Source: Duganella zoogloeoides | GTDB lineage: Bacteria > Pseudomonadota > Gammaproteobacteria > Burkholderiales > Burkholderiaceae_D | Assembly (NCBI RefSeq): GCF_034479515.1 | Contig: NZ_CP140152.1 | Location: forward strand, 5,766,001-5,830,000 | DNA: 64,000 bases | Reading direction: 5' to 3' | Shown: positions 17,745 through 25,996 of the stretch, piece by piece | Layout: each line of letters starts with the position of its first letter | How positions within the stretch are numbered: position 1 is the stretch's first letter | Made by a program: the position numbers and the translations under genes | The notes under the pieces: model-generated | What the model saw: only the letters and a program-made list of their open reading frames with translations | Told to the model about the DNA's origin: nothing | Database searches by the model: none

Positions 17745-18299
17745 CTAACGATGCGGCCATGCCACAACCGCTGCCGTGGCCAGCGCGATCGCCACGCCGT
17801 ACGGCATGCCGCCCACGCTGGCAATCGCCTCGCGCGGCAGCGGCGCCAATGGCAGGCCCGCCAGGCGACCCAGCCACGGCTGCACCAGGCGCCACAGGTT
17901 GCGGCCCAGCCGGCGCGCGGTGCTCAGACCATCGCCCTGGCGCCAGCCGTGCCACAGCAGCGTGGCCAGCGCCAGCGGCGCGCCGAACAGGTAGGTCAGC
18001 AACGCCACGTGCAGCGCCGCCTGCGGGCCGAGGAAAGCGCCCACCATGGCCATCAGCTTGACGTCGCCGGCGGCCATGCCGCGCAACAGGTACAGCGGCA
18101 GCAACAGGAAAAAACCGGCCAGCAGGCCGGTGAACCAGTGGGTGAGCGCGGCCAGCCAGGGGCCGGCCAGCCAGTGCAACACCAGCGCCAGCGCCAGGCC
18201 GCCCAGCACCAGGACATTGGGAATTTTGCGCAGCGCCAGGTCGGTTACTGCCGCCTGCGCGACCAGCCAGAGCACGAGGATGTCGATGGCGGTCCACAT
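17745..18299 (-). CDS. tadV: Prepilin peptidase TadV/CpaA (aspartic A24 family)
   Basis: 184 residues, largely membrane-embedded. The two catalytic aspartates of type IV prepilin peptidases are visible: Asp20 in VTDLALRKIPN and Asp79 in GMAAGDVKL. The ATG at 18299 has GGAG 7 bases upstream and is preferred over an in-frame GTG at 18305. It should cleave the Flp prepilin encoded 60 bp upstream, just after Gly17. A gap of 114 bp separates it from the AAA+ gene. Confidence 0.92.
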   Translation of the reverse strand: MWTAIDILVLWLVAQAAVTDLALRKIPNVLVLGGLALALVLHWLAGPWLAALTHWFTGLLAGFFLLLPLYLLRGMAAGDVKLMAMVGAFLGPQAALHVALLTYLFGAPLALATLLWHGWRQGDGLSTARRLGRNLWRLVQPWLGRLAGLPLAPLPREAIASVGGMPYGVAIALATAAVVAWPHR

Positions 18300-18359
18300 G
18301 GGCACACTCCGAAAAGAAAAAGGCTTTCCAGCCCGGACTGCGACTGGAAAGCCAGGCCG

Positions 18360-18545
18360 TCAAGCGTTATGAGCGGCGATCTCATCCGAGATCTTTTCGA
18401 AAGCGTCTTTCAACGCCGGCGAGAGGAACGAGAACGCCGCAATGACCGCAGCGACCATGGTGGCGGCAATCAGGCCATACTCGATGGCGGTGATGCCCTC
18501 CTCGTCGGACGCAAACACTTTTGCTGCTGCAAGAAGCGATGTCAT
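18360..18545 (-). CDS. flp: Flp-family type IVb pilin
   Basis: 61 residues from the ATG at 18545, with GGGAG 6 bases upstream. A short leader ends in DEEG (Gly17), followed by the Flp motif ITAIEYGLIA, where Glu22 and Tyr23 are the conserved +5/+6 pair. A hydrophobic helix (MVAAVIAAFSFL) follows. This is the major subunit of the Flp pilus, and the first gene of the minus-strand Tad operon. It is divergent from a diguanylate cyclase gene. Confidence 0.93.
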   Translation of the reverse strand: MTSLLAAAKVFASDEEGITAIEYGLIAATMVAAVIAAFSFLSPALKDAFEKISDEIAAHNA

Positions 18546-18830
18546 GATGAACTCCCGTAAAGGTGGAAAGGATGACCCTGGCGCGGTAGCAGCACGGCGG
18601 CGGTGGTTTGCCGTCGCTGCGCCATTGCAATCAACTATACGGAGCAGGCTTTTGGGAGAGTTGACTTGAGACAAGTTTTCCATGCGGAACTATTTTTCGA
18701 GCGCAAGGAACCACACGATTGTGCTGGTATAGTTTTTTTTCGCACACATGAATTGCCTAGATTGCAAAAAGCTATTATCCTGCTTAGCTTGCCCATTTGC
18801 GCAGGACAGCATTTTTCTCCAGAGAAGAAA
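18546..18830. other. Divergent control region between flp and the diguanylate cyclase gene
   Basis: This 285-bp gap holds no convincing gene. It is AT-richer than its surroundings and contains a TTGACT hexamer near 18659 and a TATTAT hexamer near 18774. Neither pairs with a well-spaced partner, so I do not assign a promoter. Confidence 0.4.
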
Positions 18831-19874
18831 ATGGATTCCCTACTGAAACACATGGTGGACATGACCGGCCACCGCGATCATACGATGCTCGACATCTCTG
18901 TGATCTCGGCGGTGCAGGAACTCGCCAATGCCAGCTGTACCCGGGTACTGACTCTTGCCGTTGTGCGCGGCAAGATGTTCGTACGCCCGCGCGCGCAGAT
19001 TGTCGCCGGCGAGGCGGCCACCATGGTCGGGACATCGGACCTCCAGCAACCGGGCGAGCCGATTGAACACTACCCGGCGCTGGCGGCCTGCCTGGCCCGC
19101 CACGACGCCAGCGCGGAAGTGACCAACGACAGCGGGGGCCACACGCTGTGGCTGCCGATCTGGCTCGGCGACAAGGCCGACACCTGCCTCGAAATCGTCA
19201 ATCCCACGCCCTACACCAGCGCCACCATCCAGGTGATCGGCGGCGTGGTCAGCGTGTACCGCAATTTCCAGAACCTGCTCGACTACAGCGAACGCGATTC
19301 GCTCACCGGCCTGCTCAACCGCAAAACTTTCGACGACCAGCTGGCCAAGATGCTCGCTGCCAGCGCCGACCAGGAGTCGCTGACCCTGCCCGGCGAACTG
19401 GAGCGGCGCCAGCACGGCGAGGAAGAACGGCAATGGCTGGCGGTGGTCGATGTCGACCATTTCAAGCACGTCAACGACCGCTTCGGCCACCTGTACGGCG
19501 ACGAAGTGCTGATCCTGATCGCCAACCTGCTCAATACGTCGTTCCGCGCGCAAGACCGGGTGTTCAGGTTCGGTGGCGAAGAGTTCGTGGTACTGCTGCG
19601 CGGCACCACCCAGGACAATGCCTGGAAAATCATCGAGCGCTTCCGCCAGAACGTGGCGTCGCACGATTTTCCGCAAGTGGGCAAGGTGACAGTGAGCGTG
19701 GGCTTTGTCAGCATCACCGCGTTCGAACCGCCGGTAATCGTGCTGGGCCGCGCCGACCAGGCGCTGTACTACGCCAAGAGCCACGGCCGCAACCTGGTCT
19801 GCCACTACGATGAGCTGCTCAGCGAGGGACTGCTGCAGAGCACCGAATCGAACGACACGGCCGAATTCTTCTAG
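18831..19874 (+). CDS. Diguanylate cyclase (GGDEF domain)
   Basis: 347 residues. Residues about 1-145 look like a GAF-type sensory region. The GGDEF domain follows (DSLTGLLNRKTFD near 160, VVDVDHFKHVNDRFGHLYGDEVL). The active-site signature is GGEEF (248-252), compatible with catalysis. An RxxD inhibitory site, RAQD (239-242), lies exactly five residues before it, so product feedback inhibition is expected. A charged insertion of about 25 residues sits between the first helix and the nucleotide-binding strand. No membrane segment is seen. Its stop codon overlaps that of the HD-GYP gene. Confidence 0.92.
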   Translation: MDSLLKHMVDMTGHRDHTMLDISVISAVQELANASCTRVLTLAVVRGKMFVRPRAQIVAGEAATMVGTSDLQQPGEPIEHYPALAACLARHDASAEVTNDSGGHTLWLPIWLGDKADTCLEIVNPTPYTSATIQVIGGVVSVYRNFQNLLDYSERDSLTGLLNRKTFDDQLAKMLAASADQESLTLPGELERRQHGEEERQWLAVVDVDHFKHVNDRFGHLYGDEVLILIANLLNTSFRAQDRVFRFGGEEFVVLLRGTTQDNAWKIIERFRQNVASHDFPQVGKVTVSVGFVSITAFEPPVIVLGRADQALYYAKSHGRNLVCHYDELLSEGLLQSTESNDTAEFF

Positions 19875-21088
19875 GCCAGGGTTAAAAACCGCATCGGATC
19901 CACATTCCACTTGGCGGCCGATTCATGGCCGACGATCTTGTCGGCGCCGCCAAAACCGAGACCGCGCGACAGATCGACCGTCTCCGGCTTGATGTACACG
20001 TTCTGTTTGGTATTGAAAAACACGTTGACCTTGGGCGCCAGCAGGTTCGTCTCGTGCGGCTCGATCACCACGCCCAGGCGGCCCGATTCCAGCATCACCA
20101 TGGTTCCCACCGGGTAAATGCCGATGCAGCGCATGAATTCCTGCGCGTACTGCGGGTTGAAATGGTGTTTGCTCCACTCGTAAATCTTGCGCAGCGCAGC
20201 AGCCGCCGGCATGGCCTTGTGGTAGCAGCGGTCCGACGTCAGGGCGTCGTACACGTCCACGATGGCCGCCATTTGCGCCATGTCGCTGATCTGGCCTTCG
20301 GCCAGGCGGTTCGGATAGCCGCTGCCGTCGCGCCGCTCGTGGTGGTGCAAGGTAATGTCGAGCGGAATCGGGCCAATCTCGGGCGACTGCTGCAGCAGGT
20401 CGTAGCCGTCCTGCGGATGGCGGCGGATGATCTCGTATTCCGCGTCGGTGAGCGGACCCGGCTTGTTGAGAATGGCGTCCGGCACCAGCGCCTTGCCGGT
20501 GTCGTGCAGCAGCCCGCCCAGGCCGGCCTGGTGGGTGGTCTCCGCATCAAGATTGCGCGAGCGGCAAAAGGCCACCATCAAGGTACACACGCTGACCGAA
20601 TGCAGGAAGGTGTAGTCGTCGGCGTTCTTGATGCGCAGCAGGCCGGTGAGCGCGCCGGGATTGCGCAGGATCGATTCGGTAATGGTTTGCACCACCGGCG
20701 CCACCTGGTCGAGCTCGATAGCCTTGCCGAGGCGCGCGTCCTGCATCACCGAGCGCACCAGGGTCGAGGCCTGGTGGCGGATGTGCGCTGCGCGCCGCAT
20801 TTCCTCGCCCAGCGCCACCCGCGTGACCACCGGCGACTTGGCGATCAGGTCGATGATTTCGCGCTCGGTGGCTGCCTGCGCCTCGGCCAGCGTGGGCGCC
20901 TCCACGTCCAGGCCCTTGTCGCTGTCGATCACCACGTCGTGGATGCCGGCGTTGATGATCTTGCGGATCTCGGCATCGCTGGTGATCAGGAACCGATTGC
21001 GCACGAACGGGTGGGCCATCCAGTCGCAACTGAGGTCCTGGATGAACATGCCCACCTTGAGCTGCGACGCGTCGACTTTCTTGAACAT
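19871..21088 (-). CDS. HD-GYP domain c-di-GMP phosphodiesterase
   Basis: 405 residues from the ATG at 21088. An N-terminal DUF3391-like domain (about 1-120) is followed by the HD-GYP domain, with the metal-binding HD pair in LLHDTGK (His195-Asp196) and the HHERRDGSGYP signature (about 255-265). All key residues for cyclic di-GMP hydrolysis appear present. It converges on the diguanylate cyclase gene, and their stop codons overlap by 4 bp, so expression of opposing enzymes may be linked. Both lie next to the Tad pilus operon, a typical c-di-GMP output. Confidence 0.92.
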   Translation of the reverse strand: MFKKVDASQLKVGMFIQDLSCDWMAHPFVRNRFLITSDAEIRKIINAGIHDVVIDSDKGLDVEAPTLAEAQAATEREIIDLIAKSPVVTRVALGEEMRRAAHIRHQASTLVRSVMQDARLGKAIELDQVAPVVQTITESILRNPGALTGLLRIKNADDYTFLHSVSVCTLMVAFCRSRNLDAETTHQAGLGGLLHDTGKALVPDAILNKPGPLTDAEYEIIRRHPQDGYDLLQQSPEIGPIPLDITLHHHERRDGSGYPNRLAEGQISDMAQMAAIVDVYDALTSDRCYHKAMPAAAALRKIYEWSKHHFNPQYAQEFMRCIGIYPVGTMVMLESGRLGVVIEPHETNLLAPKVNVFFNTKQNVYIKPETVDLSRGLGFGGADKIVGHESAAKWNVDPMRFLTLA

Positions 21089-21233
21089 ACGGGCACCCGT
21101 TATCAAGGCTGGAAGAAATGCGGAAAACCTGAATCGAGTATAACAAATAGTTTCTCGTCAGGATCACCAGGAGCCGGTGCTACACTGTGCGGCACGATCC
21201 TTTCACCGCGCCTGTCGGACTACTGCAACAAAC

Positions 21234-22169
21234 ATGGAACTGCGCCAACTTCGCTATTTTGTTGCTATCGTCGATCACGGCTCGCTGTCGCGCGCGGCGC
21301 TGGCGCTGCACGTGGCGCAGCCGGCACTGACCCAGCAACTGCGCCAGCTCGAGGAAGAACTGGGCGTGCAACTGCTGCACCGCTCGGCGCAGGGCATGCT
21401 GAGCAACGACGCCGGCAAAATTTTCTATGAACACGCCCAGGCGATACTCAAGCAGGTGGCCGACGCCCGCTCGGCCGTGGTGCAATCGGCCGAGCGCCCC
21501 AGCGGCAGCGTTACCCTGGGGCTGCCGCACAGCATTTCCGGCGCGCTGGCCTTGCCGCTGCTCACCGCTGCGCGCGCCCGCTATCCCGAAATCACGCTGC
21601 AACTGACCGAGGAGCTGACCGGCAACCTCAACGAGCAACTGCGCTCGGGCCGCGTCAACCTGGCCGTGCTGTTCGACGACGGCCAGCTGGGCCAGTTCGC
21701 CACCACGCCGCTGGTCGAGGAAGAACTGCGCTTCATCTGCCGTGCCGACGCCCCGTACGCCTTGGGCCAGCGCGCGCTCACCTTGCGCGAAGCTGTGGCA
21801 ACACCGTTGATCCTGCCCGGCTTGCAGCACGGCGTGCGGCCGCGCATCGAAAGCGTACTGCGCAGCGCCGGCCTGGCGCTGTCGTCGGTAATAGAAATCA
21901 ATTCGATTGCGATTTTAAAATCGGCGCTGCTGGCCGATCTGGGTGCGACCATTTTGCCGTCGGCGCCGGTGCTGGATGAATTACAGCGCGGCACGCTGCG
22001 GGCGCAGGCGATTGGAGAACCGTCGATCGCGCGCACAGTGGTGCTGTGTGCGTCGAAAAACATTCCGCTAACCAATGCTGCGCAGGCAGTAGGTACGCTG
22101 GTGCGCAGCGTGTGCGGCGAGCTGTGCGCCAACGGCGCTTGGCCCGGCGCCACCGTGATCGATGGCTGA
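21234..22169 (+). CDS. LysR-family transcriptional regulator (Nac/CbbR-like branch)
   Basis: 311 residues. The N-terminal HTH is MELRQLRYFVAIVDHGSLSRAALALHVAQPALTQQLRQLEEELG, followed by a typical two-lobed effector domain. The ATG at 21234 gives the standard family start. It is co-oriented with the oxidoreductase-icmF pair and ends 263 bp before it, so it may control those genes. That link is only by neighbourhood. Confidence 0.85.
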   Translation: MELRQLRYFVAIVDHGSLSRAALALHVAQPALTQQLRQLEEELGVQLLHRSAQGMLSNDAGKIFYEHAQAILKQVADARSAVVQSAERPSGSVTLGLPHSISGALALPLLTAARARYPEITLQLTEELTGNLNEQLRSGRVNLAVLFDDGQLGQFATTPLVEEELRFICRADAPYALGQRALTLREAVATPLILPGLQHGVRPRIESVLRSAGLALSSVIEINSIAILKSALLADLGATILPSAPVLDELQRGTLRAQAIGEPSIARTVVLCASKNIPLTNAAQAVGTLVRSVCGELCANGAWPGATVIDG

Positions 22170-22246
22170 GCGCCAGCCACGAACCGCCAGCCCAAGATCC
22201 GTCATTCCCGCGCAGCAGCACCGCGCCCACCCCATCACTTTTCCTT

Positions 22247-22337
22247 ATACCCCCATCCGAAAACGGTATTTCCACGCCGAGGGCGAACGCGCCCATACTG
22301 CGCTACAACGCAGATAATTTAAGCCTAAACTATCTGC
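22247..22337. promoter_or_regulatory. Two dyads upstream of the oxidoreductase gene
   Basis: ATACC-N13-GGTAT (22247-22269) and GCAGATA-N14-TATCTGC (22310-22337) are inverted repeats in the gap between the LysR gene and the indolepyruvate oxidoreductase gene. Their size and spacing suit a dimeric or tetrameric regulator such as the adjacent LysR protein. The rest of the 263-bp gap shows no gene. Confidence 0.4.
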
Positions 22338-22432
22338 CAGCGCCGCCACCATGCGGCCCATAGCCCGATCCTGGCGCGCCTACCCGGCGCTCGCAGGGCC
22401 GGGCAAGAACGGCACATCACGGAGACACCGCC

Positions 22433-25400
22433 ATGCCAGACGACACCACGGGCCTTGCGCTCGCCGCAGGGGCCCCTGACGGCAACGTCAACCTCGACGT
22501 CGGCCTCGACGACAAGTACACCGCCACCAGCGGCCCCATTTTCCTGTCCGGCATCCAGGCGCTGGTGCGCCTGCCGCTGATGCAGCGCGTGCGCGACCAG
22601 GCTGCGGGCCTCAACACCGCCGGCTTCATTTCCGGCTATCGCGGTTCGCCCTTGGGCGGCCTCGACGAAAACCTGTGGAAGGCGCAATCACACCTGGCCG
22701 CGCACCACGTGCAGTTCGTCCCGGGCGTGAACGAAGACCTGGCCGCCACCGCCGTATGGGGTTCGCAGCAGGTGGACCTGATCGGAGAGGCCAGGTACGA
22801 CGGCGTGTTCGCCATGTGGTACGGCAAGGGCCCCGGCGTGGACCGCTGCGGCGACGTCTTCAAGCACATGAACCACGCCGGCACATCGCAACACGGCGGC
22901 GTGCTGCTGGTGGCCGGCGACGACCATGGCGCGTATTCGTCCACCCTGCCGCACCAGTCCGACCACCTGTTTTCGGCGTCGATGATCCCCGTGCTGTACC
23001 CGTGCAATGTGCAGGAATACCTGGACCTCGGCGTGCACGGCTGGGCCATGTCGCGCTTTTCCGGCTGCGTGGTGGCGTTCAAGGCGCTGGCCGACACGGT
23101 GGAATCATCAAGCTCCGTCGATGCCGATCCGTTCCGCGTGCAAGTGAACATTCCGCGCGACTTCGTCATGCCCGAAGGCGGCTTGAACGCCCGGCTCTCG
23201 AGCATTCCGCTGGGGCGCCAGGCGCGCAACCAGGAAGCACTGATGCAGGACTATAAAATCTACGCGGCGCTGGCCTACGCGCGCGAAAATCGCCTCAACC
23301 ACACCACCATCACCAGCCCCGATGCCAAGCTTGGCATCATCGCGTCCGGTAAATCGTACCTCGACGTGCTCGAAGCGCTGGAAGAACTGGGCATCGACGA
23401 AGCCATGGCCGCCACGGTGGGCCTGCGCCTGTTCAAGGTGGCCATGCCGTGGCCGCTGGAACCGGACAGCGTGCGCGAGTTCGCGCAAGGGCTCGACGAA
23501 ATCCTGGTGGTCGAAGAAAAGCGCCAGATCGTCGAATACCAGCTCAAGGAACAGCTGTACAACTGGCGCGACGACGTGCGCCCGCGCGTGATCGGCAAGT
23601 TCGACGAAAAAGGCGAATGGGTGGCGCCGCGCGGCGAATGGCTGCTCACCTCGAAGGCCGATTTTTCGGTGTCGCAGGTGGCCCGCGTGATCGCCAGCAG
23701 GATCAAGCGGTTCGACCTCGATGCGGCCACGTGCGAACAGATCGCCGCGCGGCTCGACTTCCTCGACGCCAAGGACGCCGTGTTGACGCGCGCCGTCAAC
23801 ACGCCGTTCCGGCCCGCCTTCTACTGTTCCGGCTGTCCGCACAACACGTCCACCAAGGTGCCGGAAGGCAGCCTGGCGCTGGCCGGCATCGGCTGTCACG
23901 TCATGGCCACATCGATTTACCCCGAATTCAACAAGCTCACCACCCACATGGGCGGCGAAGGCGCACCGTGGATCGGCCAGGCGGCGTTTTCCACCATCCC
24001 GCACGTGTTCCAGAACCTGGGCGACGGCACCTATTTCCACTCGGGCTACCTGGCGATCCGCGCCGCACTGGCGGCCAAGGTCAACATCACGTATAAAATC
24101 TTGTACAACGATGCGGTGGCCATGACCGGCGGCCAGCCGGTGGACGGCATCACCTCGGTGCCACTGATCGCGCGGCAAATGGCCGCCGAAGGCGTGCAGC
24201 GCATTGCGCTGGTTACCGAAGATTTGTCGCGCTACCAGGACCGCAGCGTCCTGCCCGCCCACATCACGCTGCACGACCGCAAGGACATGGACGCGGTGCA
24301 GCGCGAACTGCGCGAGGTGGCCGGCGTCTCGGTGCTGATCTACGACCAGACCTGCGCCGCCGAAAAGCGCCGTCGCCGCAAAAAGGGCGATTATCCAGAC
24401 GTCGCCAAGCGCATGGTCATCAACGAAGCCGTGTGCGAGGGCTGCGGCGACTGCGGCGTGCAGTCGAACTGCGTGTCCATCCTGCCCAAGGAAACCGAGT
24501 TTGGCCGCAAGCGCACCATCGACCAGTCGTCGTGCAACAAGGACTATTCGTGCGCCAAGGGTTTCTGTCCCAGCTTCGTGACGGTGGAAGGCGGCACGCT
24601 CAGGAAGAGCCGCGCCGGCGCTGCCCGGATCGACGACTTCGGCCCGCTGCCAGCGCCCGTCTTGCCGTCGTGCGACCAGCCGTACAACATCCTGATCAAC
24701 GGCATCGGCGGCACCGGCGTGATCACCGTCGGCGCCCTCATCGGCATGGCCGCGCACCTGGAAGGCAAAGGCGCGTCGGTGCTGGACATGACCGGCATGT
24801 CGCAAAAAAACGGCTCCGTGACGTCGCACGTGAAAATCGCCCGCACCCCGGCGCACCTGCGCGCCCAGCGCATCGCCACCGGCGAGGCCGACCTGGTGCT
24901 CGGCTGCGACATGCTCACCGCCGGCGCCGCCGACGCCATCTCGAAGATGCGCGCCGGCCGCACGCTCGCTGTCGTCAACCTGCACCAGCAGCCGCCGGGC
25001 ACCTTTGCGCAGGATGCCGACTGGCAGTACCCGGCCGAAGAAGTGCAGGCGCTGATCGCGCAATCGGTGGGTGACGGCGCGGCCGACTTCATCGATGCGA
25101 CCAGGCTGGCCACCGCGCTGATGGGCGACTCGATCGCGGCCAACCTGTTCATGCTCGGCTATGCCTGGCAACGTGGCCGCATTCCCCTGTCCGAAGCGGC
25201 GTTGCTGCGCGCAATCGAATTGAATGGGGTGGGCGTGGCATCGAACCAGCAAAGCTTTTTGTGGGGCCGGCGCGCGGCGTTTGACCTGGCGCGGGTGGAA
25301 CGCGTGGCCACGCCGGCGCAGGCGGTGGTGCTGCACATGCCGCAGAGTCTCGATACCGTCGTCGACAGGCGCGTGGCGTTTCTGACCGCCTACCAGGACG

Positions 25401-25984
25401 CCGCCTATGCGGCGCGGTACAGCGACCTGGTGACCACCGTGCGCGCACGCGAAACCGCGCTGGGACTCGGCAACAAGTTGTCCACGGCAGTCGCGAAATA
25501 CTATTTCAAGCTGATGGCCTACAAGGACGAATACGAAGTGGCGCGGCTGTACACCGATGGCCGCTTTGTCGAACAACTGAAGCAGCAGTTCGACGGCGAT
25601 TTTTCGGTGAAATTCAACCTGGCGCCGCCGCTGCTGGCAAAGAAGGACGCCAAGGGCCACCTGGTCAAAGCGGAATTCGGCTCGTGGATGTGGAAGGCGT
25701 TCGAGTTGCTGGCCAAATTCAAAGGTTTGCGTGGCGGCGCGTTCGACCTCTTCGGTTACACGGCCGAGCGCAAGATGGAGCGCGCGCTGATCACCGAGTA
25801 TCGCGAAATGGTCGGCGCCTTGCTGGCCCAGCTCACACCAGACAACCATGCTTTGGCAGTCGAACTGGCCACGCTGCCGGAAAAAGTACGGGGCTTCGGC
25901 CATGTGAAGGAGCAGGCAGTCGCCACCTTCCGCATCGATAAAGCACGCCTGCTGGCGCAATTTGCCCAGCAGCGCGCAGCATAG
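22433..25984 (+). CDS. Fused indolepyruvate:ferredoxin oxidoreductase family protein
   Basis: 1183 residues. This is a fused form of the thiamin-diphosphate and gamma subunits of 2-oxoacid:ferredoxin oxidoreductases. Residues about 25-620 carry the pyrimidine- and TPP-binding regions (GYRGSPLGGLDENLWKA, YCSGCPHNTST, MGGEGAPWIGQA). A cysteine cluster (CEGCGDCGVQSNC from about residue 668, then further Cys in SSCNKDYSCAKGFC) fits iron-sulfur binding. The gamma-like domain begins near 749 (NILINGIGGTGVITVGALIGMAA, MTGMSQKNGSVTSHVKI). It should convert aryl or branched 2-oxoacids to acyl-CoA. It is 12 bp upstream of icmF, which points to branched-chain substrates. Confidence 0.9.
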   Translation: MPDDTTGLALAAGAPDGNVNLDVGLDDKYTATSGPIFLSGIQALVRLPLMQRVRDQAAGLNTAGFISGYRGSPLGGLDENLWKAQSHLAAHHVQFVPGVNEDLAATAVWGSQQVDLIGEARYDGVFAMWYGKGPGVDRCGDVFKHMNHAGTSQHGGVLLVAGDDHGAYSSTLPHQSDHLFSASMIPVLYPCNVQEYLDLGVHGWAMSRFSGCVVAFKALADTVESSSSVDADPFRVQVNIPRDFVMPEGGLNARLSSIPLGRQARNQEALMQDYKIYAALAYARENRLNHTTITSPDAKLGIIASGKSYLDVLEALEELGIDEAMAATVGLRLFKVAMPWPLEPDSVREFAQGLDEILVVEEKRQIVEYQLKEQLYNWRDDVRPRVIGKFDEKGEWVAPRGEWLLTSKADFSVSQVARVIASRIKRFDLDAATCEQIAARLDFLDAKDAVLTRAVNTPFRPAFYCSGCPHNTSTKVPEGSLALAGIGCHVMATSIYPEFNKLTTHMGGEGAPWIGQAAFSTIPHVFQNLGDGTYFHSGYLAIRAALAAKVNITYKILYNDAVAMTGGQPVDGITSVPLIARQMAAEGVQRIALVTEDLSRYQDRSVLPAHITLHDRKDMDAVQRELREVAGVSVLIYDQTCAAEKRRRRKKGDYPDVAKRMVINEAVCEGCGDCGVQSNCVSILPKETEFGRKRTIDQSSCNKDYSCAKGFCPSFVTVEGGTLRKSRAGAARIDDFGPLPAPVLPSCDQPYNILINGIGGTGVITVGALIGMAAHLEGKGASVLDMTGMSQKNGSVTSHVKIARTPAHLRAQRIATGEADLVLGCDMLTAGAADAISKMRAGRTLAVVNLHQQPPGTFAQDADWQYPAEEVQALIAQSVGDGAADFIDATRLATALMGDSIAANLFMLGYAWQRGRIPLSEAALLRAIELNGVGVASNQQSFLWGRRAAFDLARVERVATPAQAVVLHMPQSLDTVVDRRVAFLTAYQDAAYAARYSDLVTTVRARETALGLGNKLSTAVAKYYFKLMAYKDEYEVARLYTDGRFVEQLKQQFDGDFSVKFNLAPPLLAKKDAKGHLVKAEFGSWMWKAFELLAKFKGLRGGAFDLFGYTAERKMERALITEYREMVGALLAQLTPDNHALAVELATLPEKVRGFGHVKEQAVATFRIDKARLLAQFAQQRAA

Positions 25985-25996
25985 AAAGGATCATCC

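Noticed and set aside
23108..25960. A 950-codon open frame on the minus strand opposite the oxidoreductase gene
   Set aside because: Antisense shadow of a recognised protein family, with low-complexity translation and no ribosome site.
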